From Mycocentrospora acerina (taxonomy: Eukaryota; Ascomycota; Dothideomycetes; Pleosporales): a DNA stretch of 64,000 nt. The stretch is from positions 682,001-746,000 of the forward strand of contig JAKUHH010000216.1 of NCBI GenBank assembly GCA_022701365.1, given 5' to 3'. The notes below the pieces were generated by a model that ran no database searches, was not told the DNA's origin, and saw only the letters and a program-made list of their open reading frames with translations. The translations under genes and the position numbers were made by a program. This document shows positions 24,020-35,404 of the stretch, in pieces; within the stretch, counting starts at the first letter, position 1; each line of letters begins with the position of its first letter.

Positions 24020-24240
24020 GGCTGTGTTGTGTTGCGAGGTGTTGCGAGGACTCAAGAGGCGGACGAGCTTGCACGGCATGGCCTCTGCGCGCCAAAAAAC
24101 TTCTGGCTATCGATAAGACGCGCCAAGAGTTCGAGCTCGAGAAAAAAGTCGAGATGCGACGAAGCAGCGCGGCTCAATCACACTCGACCACAACACCAAC
24201 CCCCCAACCCAACTCCCCCGCCCGCCATTGCCACTCGACC
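24020..24240. promoter_or_regulatory. 221-bp divergent promoter of two ribosome-biogenesis genes
   Basis: It separates the starts of RRP3 (minus) and SSF1 (plus). I looked for exact PAC and RRPE elements of the yeast ribosome-biogenesis regulon and did not find them. Co-regulation is inferred from the arrangement only. Confidence 0.5.
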
Positions 24241-25647
24241 ATGGCACGCAGAAGCAGCCAGCGCAAAAAGCAGTCGGCCGTCGACAAGCAAAAGACGGCC
24301 CAGCCGCTCGATGGCAAGCCCAAGAGCATGGTCATCCGCATCGGCGCGCAAGAGGTCGGCGGCAGCGTCAGCCAGCTGGTGCAGGATGTGCGCCATGTCA
24401 TGGAGCCCGACACAGCCGTGCGCCTCAAGGTACGTCTTGCATACGCGTGTACATGCACGTTTGCGCTTCAAACCCTCTAACACGTGCAACAGGAGCGACG
24501 CGCCAACAAGCTCAAGGACTACACGACAATGTGCGGCCCCCTCGGCGTCTCCCACCTGCTCCTCTTCTCACGCTCCGAGTCGGGCAACACAAACCTGCGC
24601 CTCGCCCGCACACCGCGCGGCCCAACACTGCACTTCCGCGTCGAAAACTACTCGCTGTGCAAGGACATCATCAAGTCGATGAAGCACTACCGCGCCGGCG
24701 CAACAGACTTCCAGGTCGCGCCTTTGCTCGTCATGAACAACTTTCTAACCTCCGACGCCGAGCGAGAACGCCTCGGTGACAAGGCGCCCCCCAAGCACCT
24801 CGAGAAGCTCGTAACAGACATGTTCCAGGGCCTCTTCCCCCCGATCCAACCGCACACGACGCCTCTCCACACGATAAAACGCGTCCTTCTCCTCAACCGT
24901 GAGCCCCCGACAGAAGAGGGCGGCACCTGCACAATCTCCCTGCGCCACTTCGCCATCACCACAAAAATCACCGGCGTGCCAAAAGCCCTGCGCCGCCTCT
25001 ACGCCGCCGAGAAGCTCATCGGCAGCAAGGAGAAGAAGAAGCGCGGACTGCCTAACCTCGGCGCTCTCGAAGATGTCGCAGACTACATGCTCGACCCCTC
25101 CGCCGCAGGCTACACATCTGCCTCCGACACTGAAGCAGATACCGACGCTGAGGTCGAGGTTGCCACCCAGGTCCGGCAAAAGGTCCTCTCGCGCCGCGAA
25201 AAAGAAAGGCTAGCAGCTGGCGATGAGCCCAGCAACGCGCGAGCTCGTGGTGGGAAACCTCGTGTTGAGAAGCGCGCGGTGAAGCTGGTGGAGCTCGGCC
25301 CACGCATGCAACTCCGACTCACAAAGGTTGAGGAGGACGTCTGTGGCGGGAAAATCATGTGGCACGAGTATATTACAAAGAGCAAGAAGGAGGTGCAGGA
25401 TATGGAGACCAAGTGGGCACAGAGAAACAAGGAGAAGGAGGAGAGGAGAAGAATTCAAAAGGAGAATGTTGAGAAGAAGAGGAAAGAGAGAGGTGACAAG
25501 GGTGATGCGGCAGAAGATGAGGATGCTGTAGAAGGAGAGGAAGACGAAGACATGGACTACGAGGATTACGACATGGATGACGATGTCTGGAACGATGAGG
25601 CGGACGCGGGTGAAGGCGACGACGACGAGGAGATGGAGGATGAATAG
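24241..25647 (+). CDS. SSF1: Brix-domain ribosome-biogenesis factor Ssf1 (Peter Pan)
   Basis: Exon 24241-24429 joins exon 24493-25647 across a 63-nt intron, giving 447 residues. Ssf1/PPAN is a nucleolar factor required for 27S pre-rRNA processing and 60S subunit assembly. The Brix domain runs from about residue 28 (SMVIRIGAQEVG) to about 300. It includes the LKDYTTMCGPLGVSHLLLFS, LRLARTPRGPTLHFRVENYSL and FPPIQPHTTPL blocks and the late VELGPRMQLRLTKVEE signature. The tail is charged: a Lys/Glu coiled stretch, then a Glu/Asp-rich end. The gene is divergent from RRP3, another ribosome-assembly gene. Confidence 0.94.
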
Positions 25648-26293
25648 ATATAAAGGGCTAGACGTAGTTGATAATGATACCCTTCCCGCACCTTGCACGT
25701 ATATTAGCACGCCAGTGAGTACCTCCCGTTACGCCAAAAGTGGTGTTGTTTAAATATTAGTTGTATATTTGTTAACAGGGTTCACAGATTAAATACAATG
25801 GAAAGTAACTGCTACAAATGCTCATACAAAGCGTGAGGTATCTGACTTGATGCGCGTTACTCTACACATATTCTAAAGTCGCAGTCCTTTAAATTGCACG
25901 TTGACCGACGAAATATTCCGGTTTCCTCTGATAGAATTCAAGGCAGCGATCTGATATCCCTATACCCCAACGAGTTCAGAGTCTTAAGAAAAGGGTGTTG
26001 ATATATCATTTACTTATTATTTTACAGATTATCGTTATAAAACAGCCTTTTTACCACTACAAAGATGCAGACAAGCAAACAAGCCGTCATCAGTCATGCC
26101 TTCACCATTCCAGAGGCGCAAATCGTCATCATCGTCATCAATATCATCGTCGACATCCCCAGATTCACAAAACAAGGACAAAAACAAGAAAGAAAAAACG
26201 CCAATCGTCCCTTCTTTCCAAACGCCAAACTTTCATCCCCCCAAACTCCCTTAAACCCGGGTATTCCACGTCTCACACTCATCACCCCGATCA
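25648..26293. other. Convergent intergenic
   Basis: 3' flanks of SSF1 and the next minus-strand gene. A 223-codon plus frame at 25995-26666 overlaps the antisense of the next gene and looks like a shadow. Confidence 0.45.
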
Positions 26294-26929
26294 CTACTCG
26301 GCGATCCCCGTCCGCCCATCCACCTCCTCACTGAACAGCATTTCCCCCACGCCCTTAACCGCCTCCTCCAACACGCCCTTCCTCTCCTCCCACAGCTTCT
26401 TCCTCTCGCGCATCTCGCGCTCCCACACCCCCACCGCGCCGCACGACCCCGCCAGCGCCCGCAACATCGCAATCGTGTCCTCGAGCGTGTCCAGATGCGC
26501 TGTCACTGCGTTCTGCGCCTCGCTGAGCATTGCGTTGACCAGCTCGCGCGTGTTGAATGTTTCGATGTCGATGTTTAGCGCGGCGAGGGTGTCGCTTAGA
26601 GAGGGGGTGAATGTCATTGTTGAGGTGGTGAGAGTGGAGTCGTCGCTGTGTCGGTTGTTGTCGTAGTCGTCGTTGGTGATGTCTTCCTCGGCGATGTCTT
26701 CTAGGGTGGTGAAGCTGGGTTCGAGGGATTTGGGCAGTGTTTTCGCGTGCTGTCGGGGTGGGGGTGCTGGTGCGGCCTTGAAGATGATGGTCTTTTGCGC
26801 GAGGAGAGAGGGCGTGCTGGTACGTTGCTGGTGGTGGTGCTTTGTTGATGCGGGGGGGGTTGTGCTGTTGTGGCCTTTGCGGCGAGGTTGCTGCCGGAAA
26901 ATGTATTGTAGGAGGCTTCTGTGCGCCAT
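26294..26929 (-). CDS. Unidentified basic/coiled-coil protein
   Basis: A single exon of 211 residues that I do not recognise. The first 60 residues are rich in Arg, Gln, His, Ser and Thr and start with MAHRSLLQYIFRQQ, which could be a mitochondrial presequence. A short acidic stretch follows (residues 76-95). The last 100 residues are helical with heptad-like spacing (LVNAMLSEAQNAVTAHLDTL and then EREMRERKKLWEERKG) and form the part most likely to fold. The quality of this C-terminal half argues for a real gene. Function is unknown. Confidence 0.55.
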   Translation of the reverse strand: MAHRSLLQYIFRQQPRRKGHNSTTPPASTKHHHQQRTSTPSLLAQKTIIFKAAPAPPPRQHAKTLPKSLEPSFTTLEDIAEEDITNDDYDNNRHSDDSTLTTSTMTFTPSLSDTLAALNIDIETFNTRELVNAMLSEAQNAVTAHLDTLEDTIAMLRALAGSCGAVGVWEREMRERKKLWEERKGVLEEAVKGVGEMLFSEEVDGRTGIAE

Positions 26930-28789
26930 CGTGTTGCGGGTGGTCGATCTTGATCGAGCGAGTGTCTGCGAGGAGGAGCGGCTGCGAGGGCGTGGATGTT
27001 GTTGTCGTAGCGGACCAAGGTTAGGCGGTGGGGAACATGGAGATTGGCTAACAGCCAGTGGGCTAATTTCCAGGTGAGTGGTTTTCTGCGATGATCTGAG
27101 GGTGAGAGATGTTTGTGTATGGGTGAATTGGCTCGGGTGGTGTCACGTGGTGAGATTTGAGGTACGGGAAAAAGCAATATGGGTGTGTGATGAGCTGAGG
27201 AAAAGAGATTCTTGAGGCTTTGTTTGTTTGTTTGCTTCCTTGTTTCTTTCTTTCTTTCTTCTAAAAGCGGACTTGGAAGATGAAGGAGGCGATTGATTTC
27301 CTTTCGTTCGACGAGAAATATTCTCCCAGTCTTTCTCTTTCACTGCGCGCGCTCGAAATAATTGGATGTCTTGGCGGGGGGGTGGGAGAGTGAATCCCCA
27401 GAGTCACTGATCTGTATGCATCAGGGACGCCATCTTGCCTATATGCAATAAATCAATAAATATCAAATCCCTTAGTTTATTATGCGCGTCTTCCATTTTC
27501 CCCTCTTTTCTGGGGATCGATAGGGTCGGATTCTTTGTTTCGTGACAATATGACAGTTTTTTGTTGCAAACAGCTAGTCTGCTGGCTAGCGAATTGCTAT
27601 TTCACTCTTTTTGCTTAATGTCGAACCCATCAGTTTATCGAGTAATTCTTTTGTTCAGTCAATCTTGCGATTTTTTAGTGTTGCGAGACTTCGAACTAAA
27701 TGGTTTTAAGTTGTGAGTGGGCGTAGTGTTTTGTTGTGTTAGGAGTAGTTGTCAAGTGCAGTTTTACGACAACCTGAACTTCGTTCAAGTATACACTAAG
27801 TTGCACGCGTAGGTCACCACGTGCTCTTACTTCGCCACATTGATATTGCGTAAGACTATTTATTGTGGCTGTGCGCTGACCGTTTGATTGAGATAGTGAG
27901 TCTGCTAACGGACGTTGTCGCAACTAAGATGTTGCTGAGAGGTTCTTTGTAGCCATTTCGTTCTTGGTCTAACAGTACTGTTGGTGGCGGAGTAAGATCC
28001 TGGGGCTGAGTATTTGAGATGGAATACCTGCAATGAAATATCGGAAATGGTTTTATATTTCGAAACGAGATTGCGGCGATACTGGTAGATAAGACATGTT
28101 AAAACTAAATAGACACTAAGAGTATAGTCAATGGTCGAGGATAAAAGGTTGTCAGCTTTGCCTCAGGAACTATCAATAGTCACGTGTCAATCAATTCATC
28201 CCGCATCTCAGGTCACAGCACCAATCAGCATCGCGTGTACCGTTCCATACCTTGATTCATGTGATTGAATCAGATTCGAGTAGACATTTTGCGGAGATAC
28301 TGTTATCTAGTGTACGATGCACTTGAGCTCCATCATCAACACCTTCTGTCAGCCAACACTATTGTATCATCCACATGTGTGAGTGCGTGAGTATCCAGCG
28401 CCTACATGGTCACCTATTCATATACTACTGATAACACAACAAGTTCCCTCCGAACGTTTTCTTGTAGACACGGTACGTTATGTGATAAGGCGCAGTAACT
28501 GATAATAACTATTGGCTAACTACAATCTACTAACTAGACTACGAATAATTAGTACCTGTAAGCATGAAATTGTGACAAGATTAACATTGAAAAACTTACC
28601 GAACTGGAAATAACCTTTATTGTTAATTAGATGTTCGCATAAATTGATCCTGTCTGTTGTCAAGTCGCCTTGTCTCTTTCCCAATATAGCACAAAGCCAG
28701 ACTTGATCATTCTTGATCTCAATGAAAGGGTTATGAGCGCTGTGTGAGAAGGTATTTTCGCGCCAACAGAATTTTCCTATGTTTGCTAG
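26930..28789. other. Gene-poor stretch becoming AT-rich toward the NLR
   Basis: No supported gene in 1.86 kb. It holds one member (28348-28472) of a decayed direct repeat pair that flanks the NLR gene. Confidence 0.5.
28348..28472 (+). repeat. Left copy of a diverged direct repeat flanking the NLR gene
   Basis: About 125 bp starting GTCAGCCAA and including TGTGTGAGTGCGTGAG, CAGCGCCT and ACAACAAG in the same order as 32727-32845. Most differences I can align are C/T or G/A. Confidence 0.5.
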
Positions 28790-31700
28790 TTAGGACGAAT
28801 TTTGAGAATATTTCAAACTAGGAAGCAATTCACCGTCGATATTGCCAATCAAATAATCGAGATCAACCTTTGCGTTTTGCAATATACCCTCAGCATTTAC
28901 AAGTCGGGCCCTGAGGATATGGCCATTATCAAGATTAGGTTCCACAGCCATGAATATACTCTTCTCGTCGATATCAACTTGGCCTGTATGGAGAAGCAGT
29001 TTGATCACAGTCTCATGTCGGTTTAATGTAGCCCATGATAGCGGTGACAGCCCATAAACATCAACCGTGTCAACCCCAACTCCGTCTTTGCTAAGCAGTA
29101 ATTCAACTATTGTGTTGTAACCATTCGCTGCTGCCAAAGATAGTGCTGACTGACAGTAATGGTTCTTTTCGTTGATATTGACCTTACCACTATCTAGCAG
29201 CAGCTTTGCTATCTGCTCGTGGCCTTTAGCTAAAGCTGCATAGAGTGCGTTGCCGTAGTATCCACCTTGAGCGTTGACGTCAGCACCCTTTTCTAGTAGC
29301 AGCTTTGTTATCTGCTCGCGGCCTCTAGCTGAAGCTGCATAGAGTGCGTTGCCGTAGTAACCACCTTGAGCGTCGACGTCAGCGCCATTTTCTAGCAGCA
29401 GCTTTACCATCTGCTCGTGGCCTTCAACTGAAGCTGCCTGGAGTGCGTTGCCGTAGTAACCACCTTGAGCGTTGACGTCAGCACCCTTTTCTAGCAGCAA
29501 CATTGCTATCTGCTTGTGTCCTCCAGCCGAGGCTACTTGGAGTGCGTTGCCGTAGTAACCACCTTGAGCGTTGACTTCGGCGCCTTTTTGTAGCAACAAT
29601 TTTACTGTGTTTTTCAGATTTCCGAAAGTTGCATAATATATTGCTGATTCTGGTTTTTTTGCTTGCAAGTCTACTGGTGTCTTCCATGGTTCATCTGGAC
29701 GGTGAAGATTGAAACAAACGCGGTATGCTGATGATTCAGTTAAGAATAGACGCCCTATCCAACCTCTCAATTCATTGTTTTCATTTTCAGCTACTGTTGC
29801 ATGACTCATCCAGTATGTCGCACAATATTGTGCAAACGGAAACCTCGCTCTAACATTATCCTGCGGAAGCCGATGATTGAATTGTAGTAGATATGAAATA
29901 CAAGCTATAGCAATTGATGCCCTTGCATTAATCTCCTGTAGATGTTGTGCAATAGAGTCGTCTAGATAGGATGAGGTTAGGTACTCCTTGACTGAAAAGT
30001 GCGCCAACTGAAGCTCAGTATTTTTTTCGCCTTTGTCATCTAAATTCTCTAGTTTTGGAACTTTGATAACCAAGCTTGAGCAGAATCGAAAAATTTCTTC
30101 AGGATCAGGCATTCTATAAAGTGGATTAAAATGCTGCTTCTCATCAATATCTATTGCAATCGCGTCAACTGCTTCTAGAACAGTTAACGGTCGCTCAGAG
30201 TAAGTTAATAGTTGAAGTATTCTTGTAGCATTCTGCTTGTGCCTTTCTGGAATAGAGCGTACAATCCTACTGTACGTTTCATTTAAGGTCTCTGGCAGAT
30301 CATCAAGCGCCTTCTCCAGACTGCGCAATTCAAGACATTCTGCTAATGCCTTGATCTGACAAGAAGCCCATTGAAACCTGAATAATAATAGCGCTTATTA
30401 GCGTAGCTTAATTAAGCTACCTATCGTTTTCTACTCACATGCCATTCGCCTTGTGCATAAGTCGTTCCTCGATGATACTTTGAACGTCTGGTTGAGATTG
30501 CCATCGTTTTAGGCCACTTCCTTCTCTAACCTGAATGCGGATGTAACTATCTATATCGTCTTTGATTAAGTCGCTTTGGATATGCACTTTGCTCAATTTG
30601 TTTTCCCATGTCCCACTAAACCCTTCAAGGATATCTTGCTCTGGCCGACTTGTCACCAGAAGGTGAAGGTTACTCTTCTCCAAGCTAAGGACTTCTCTGA
30701 TCCATGCGAGTAGCCCCTTAGTTGAAGAATCCGCCCGTGTGCAGCATTCGTCAAGAGCATCTAGAACAACCCAAACCTCTTTGGCCTGTTCTATCAACTG
30801 CAAGAAAATCTTACAGAGTGATTCGCTGTCAGTTTGATGATGTTTGTTGTCATCAGAAAAGAAGAGTGCGTTTAATAGTTTCTGTGCGCCTTTGCACTTT
30901 GTGTAAAGCTGGCTGATAAGAGATAGAAGCAAATTTTCAAGCGTTTGCTTACTAGTATCGTTAAAGTCAAAATAGAAATAGAGCAGAGGCTGAGTAGAAC
31001 AGTCCTGTTCGAGATGTTGAACAACAGTAGAACTAAGGACTGTTTTACCACATCCGGGGATACCATGCAACCATAAAAAAGAGTTCTTCTGTACTTTCCA
31101 TTCTCTAAACATTTCCATCTGCAACAACCATAGCCCAGTGCCCTCTTGGCGCTCTTTCCGAGCTTTGTTGTAGTTTGTTGACGGATTTGGCGGCGACAGC
31201 CAATGATGAATTTTGTCTTGGCATTGCTGGAACGCTAAGCCTTCAACAGTGTGATGTATTTCATTTACATTTTTCTCGACTTGCAGAGTGTTAACAAATT
31301 ATTCTCATTTAATACTGAAGAAATTTACCAGACAAAAGCACATCGCTGATCTTCCTCTCAGCCTCGATTTTGTTGGACGGAATTTGATAGAGGATGTCCT
31401 TCGCATATGCCGCCGCTGCCATCGCCGCATAGCCTTGCCATTCTTTGTTCTTATGAGTGTCAGAGTAATCGCATATTCCACGAATGACAAGGCAAGGAAA
31501 GTGGTTCATTAGTCCAGCCGCTTCCATCTCAAAGCATAAGACGCTATTTGCCTCTGCCAGCCTGTCCCGAATTAGGGCGTCCTTCATAAGTTGGTTCCCT
31601 GAAGCAATCAGGCCGTAATGGATTACCGGATCGTCCTCATCATCATCTCTTTCATGTCGCAAAACCATGTTTGACTTGTCGCTACTACAGACGTCTGCAC

Positions 31701-32325
31701 AGGCTTCCACGCTGCCCACAGGGTGAATGAAAGTAGACTGATATAGCCGATCGCTTTCTATGCTTGGTCGTCCGAACTTCTTTCGCATCTTTTGATTTTT
31801 TTCTAGTACTTCATTAATACTCTCCTTAATTTTGTGGCCATTCCTATAGTGATTCGCCTTAAGTCCAGTTACAGCTGTACGTAAAATGGTTGGTGGCTGG
31901 TCTAGGGAACGTGTTGTCTGAAAGCTCATATCCTGAATTGTTTTGCCAAAATCATACTGGAACACACCACCCTTCCCATCGCCAGGAGCACTGACGACGA
32001 TGTCGCCTAGGCGAATGTCGACGTCACGCTTTAAGTATGGTGCGCCGCCGCCAATACCAACCATTAGACCAATTCTGATGTTAGGGAAGCTGTGAAGCAT
32101 ATCTCTTGCAACGCTAGCTGCAGATGCGGTGCCGTATTCTCCATCAGGCAACGCAGCCATAACAACATTATGTTTTCCGATTCTACCTAGCGTGTAATGG
32201 TTGTTGTCTTTATCAGATACATATTCTGGTTCTTTATGTTCTTCGTCGAGGAAAGTCTGAGCTGCGGCATACTCTGCGGCAATGGCGCATATCCATCCAA
32301 CAATATAGTTTTTAGGATCTGACAT
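28790..32325 (-). CDS. NLR-type protein: PNP-UDP phosphorylase domain, NACHT ATPase, ankyrin repeats
   Basis: Exons 31329-32325, 30439-31279 and 28790-30377 join in phase to 1141 residues. Residues 1-330 form a nucleoside-phosphorylase-like domain (GWICAIAAEYAAA, MVGIGGGAPY, CFEMEAAGLMNHFPCLVIRGICDYSD). A NACHT module follows, with Walker A GIPGCGKT at about 405-412 and Walker B VVLDALDE. Then comes a helical region, and about eight ankyrin repeats end the protein. Four of these are nearly identical 33-residue units with the phrase NAQGGYYGNAL. This is the standard fungal NLR layout; such proteins act in self/non-self recognition and cell death, and the identical repeats suggest recent shuffling of the sensor. 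Introns are 49 and 61 nt. Confidence 0.93.
29247..29642 (-). repeat. Four tandem 99-bp ankyrin-coding repeats
   Basis: Near-identical units begin at 29247, 29346, 29445 and 29544, an exact 99-bp period, each coding one 33-residue ankyrin repeat of the NLR. The concave-surface positions carry most of the differences. Confidence 0.85.
30403..30420. repeat. Perfect 18-bp palindrome inside NLR intron 2
   Basis: GTAGCTTAATTAAGCTAC reads the same on both strands and lies wholly inside the 61-nt intron 30378-30438. Confidence 0.85.
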
Positions 32326-33386
32326 ATTGAAAAGTAGGTCGATGTAGGGGCAAACACAGTGTAGATCTCTAGAAAGGTAAGCTACAACTATTCTGTACCA
32401 TGCTGTCTGATAGGTTTCTTCTTAGGCTTACTTATCAAAGTCACAAAATGATTCAAAATTGTATGACTTAGCAGTCTGGAGAGGAGCAAAATATGCAAGA
32501 GCTTTATAGAAGGACTAGAAAAAATAAGAAAACTGTATGAGGGGTTACATTAACCAGAAAGGCTGAAACTAGCACATTGTGATTGGCCTTTGGTAGCAGA
32601 GACTGGCGCTTATCGTTAGTCAGAATGATGAGAAGTTGCTTTTTGAGTGACTATACTCTTTATTGATTGTGTTTTATAAGACAGTGCTTTGACCTACCTC
32701 TCCCCAACGCTTCATGCTTTAAACATGTCAGCCAATACGGGTATACTCTCACGTGTGTGAGTATGTGAGCACTCAGCGCCTCTATATTCTGCTATTCCTT
32801 AACTTATACAACAAACTCCTCTAATCATTCTTTTACAGAACATATGCTAAAGACAAAGAAATGCCGTACAGCTATAGAAACTGCTTGGGGAACAGGGTTG
32901 TTGAAAACAAGCTACCAGACGTAAGATAGTCATGTGCTAATTCGTGAGCTGTCGCGTAGCTTCTGATTTGAAAGCCCTATGGTCGTTTGAAAAAAGAGTG
33001 CATAGGTAAAACGTCCTAATTATTGGTGCCGCTCACAAGTCCATTGTGACCATCCTCAAAATGAGTAAGTTTAATCATTTTCTCGCTTCACTGGATATCT
33101 GGCTATTCAGCCTCACTCAATCACACTGCTGATTGGTCTCTCAACCGTATCGAAGGCGATCGTGCATTGCTTGACCGAGAATTTCGGCCAACAATTTGAC
33201 GAAAACAAGCCAGGGTAGTCAGCTTTGACAGCAGGCTCAATGATAAGGTTTCAAACTCTATCAGGAGAAGGAATATAATCCTCACGATGTTGTTTCTGCG
33301 TTGTCCATCGGATATGGCTGTTTATATACTCTAGTTGTCAACGTCACTGCTCTCCAACAATCTCAGGGAGGGTAAGGGTCTGCAAT
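32326..33386. other. AT-rich flank of the NLR gene
   Basis: It contains the NLR promoter and the right member of the flanking repeat pair. No gene supported. Confidence 0.5.
32727..32845 (+). repeat. Right copy of a diverged direct repeat flanking the NLR gene
   Basis: It shares GTCAGCCAA, TGTGTGAGTATGTGAG, CAGCGCCT and ACAACAAA in the same order with 28348-28472. Confidence 0.5.
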
Positions 33387-33848
33387 ATGAATGCTGGATA
33401 TCATGATCTTGGGTACGAATTGGACTGTGGATGTAGTCCGAACAACGTGTATTTTTGCAGTGAAGGACTACAAAGCCAAGTAACAAGCTATATATCCAGC
33501 TGTGTTAGCGCAGAATGTTCCAAGTATGGGAACGTGAATAGTGATGTAACATGTATGCTAGACATGTATGATGGATAAAATAAGACGACAAATATGCAAT
33601 TAAGTACGAGTACAACTGCGGTGACGAGTTTGAGGAGGACACAGAGCATGCAGAGGGAGACTGTGGTGAGTTCAATAAGAGGAAGAAGTACATTGGCGAC
33701 CACAACAATGGTACAGACTACGCAGACGGAAGGAGAGAAGCAATATGATGGCCTGAGCAAATCCGATCTCACCGCTCTCGGAACTGGGCTTGGTATCGGT
33801 ATCCCAAGTTTAGTGATTGGCGCATTAGCCTTGTGGTTTCAGCTTTGA
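33387..33848 (+). pseudogene. Cysteine-rich, Ser/Thr-stalk, single-pass membrane protein, N-terminus missing and one in-frame stop
   Basis: Two frames, 33387-33578 and 33594-33848, lie in the same phase with a single TAA between them (33576-33578). The first has a Cys pattern (ELDCGCSPNNVYFCSE, YISSCVSAECS, VTCMLDMYDG) like extracellular domains of fungal cell-surface proteins. The second has a Ser/Thr-rich stalk and a clear C-terminal membrane helix (LGTGLGIGIPSLVIGALALW). A signal peptide and first cysteines are not found upstream, so it looks like a decayed gene. The alternative is an active gene in which a 39-nt intron (33566-33604, GTATGA...TTAAG, divisible by three) removes the stop. 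That would be short for this kind of fungus. It sits 1 kb from the NLR gene. Confidence 0.5.
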
Positions 33849-35404
33849 CAACGAAGATAGACTGTTTCCCCTTCAAGGACGGTCAACATGACATCTACTA
33901 GAGGTCAGCCGTATTTCTTCATTGGCCCACCCCCAAATGGAAAAAATTATAGCCATGGGTTTGGTCCAGTCTATGAGTTGAACGAGCATAATACGAAGAG
34001 TATGCGACCACAGATTTCCAGGTGGGGCAAATTCGGGGCGCTGGAACATTGAAACGGCTCGAGGTTAAACTACAAAAAATTGGCTTATTGGGAAGAATCT
34101 GAGCGAACAAGTATGTACATGCATGTTGCTCTGTCGACGAAGTATATTTAAAGACGCCAATTCGTCTATTTTCCATGTCCACGTACATCATTTTTCTATC
34201 AGGATTTCTCTTCCGTGCGGATAAGATTGGTCCAAATCAGCGGGAGCAGGGACTCATACTTGGTAAATTTATGGAGTGGCTCACGCTTAATGTGTCAACC
34301 TAGTTAATATCTATTAAAATCAGATGCGAAATTGTTGGTTTTGATAAGACTTGCTGAGATATTAATAAATTCGAAATACATCTATTCGCACGTACTTCTC
34401 AGATACCAATGAGGTCATATATTTATTTATTCGACATCACAGATTCTCTCGCTATAATCAACTACAGATATGCCTGATATCTTCCTCTAATACACTTTTT
34501 TGGATTTGGATACCGAACTGAAGTTCGGCCAAGTTCCATAGGTGGTCTTGGACATTGGAGATCGCTCACAAAACTTTGAATTTTCGGCAATGATGAGTCC
34601 CAAGGCAAATTAAACTAAAATGTAGAGCCGGCCGGGCATCCGAGTTCTTTCAATTTAAATACTATGTAGAGGGCAGGACCTAAAGTGAAATTTAATATTG
34701 AATGTCCACTCTCTTCCGCGTTTGCGGCTACTATCTCTACTTCATCTCATACACAAAATTTATCTAACCATATCACCAAAGCTGAGATAACAACAGAGAT
34801 ATTAGATGCTACAGCAAATTCTCTCTGCTCCGCTTTAGCCTCTTATATCAACGAGCAGGATATCGATATGATAAATTTCTTAGGGGGGAATTTCTGGAAA
34901 GTAAGGGGACGCAGACTTGAAGAACCTTCTATTTGAATAACTAGGAGTTAAAATTGAGGATTTTAGTGGCTAGAGAAGGGACAGCTATGTCTTCGGTGAG
35001 AATGCACTGCAGACTGCGAGATCCAGTTTCTGCATGCTCTTAGTAAACAGTTCTTGTACAAATAGAACAAAATCAGTGACATACGCTGAAAGAAAATTAC
35101 TTTATTCTATCGTTATGCGAATACGACTGGGTGTTGACCTCCTTTATCCAAAAAAAAAAACATTTTCAAAACAGCTCAAGGGGAGGGCTCAGGTATGAGT
35201 ATTCAGAGGACCAAATCATCACACGATCTGTTTTCGTCCAGACCAAACAAGATCATGGAACTCGTATAGCGTTAGGCTAAAAATGTGCAAGTAGTTTCCC
35301 TCGAAGTGTGATAGCCCGAATCGTTATTGCGTAATTTCTATCAACTCGCCTACTTCAAGCACTCACATACCCGCACTTTAGAGACTCTGAATTATAGTCT
35401 CCAT
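33849..35404. other. AT-rich gene desert
   Basis: 1.56 kb with no gene I can support. Stop codons are frequent on both strands, and the 83-codon frame at 34685 lacks an ATG start and any known motif. Confidence 0.5.

Noticed and set aside
24228..24779. 183-codon plus frame in SSF1
   Set aside because: Out-of-frame shadow crossing the SSF1 intron; the Brix domain is in the other frame.
34685..34936. 83-codon frame in the AT-rich desert
   Set aside because: No ATG start and no motif.
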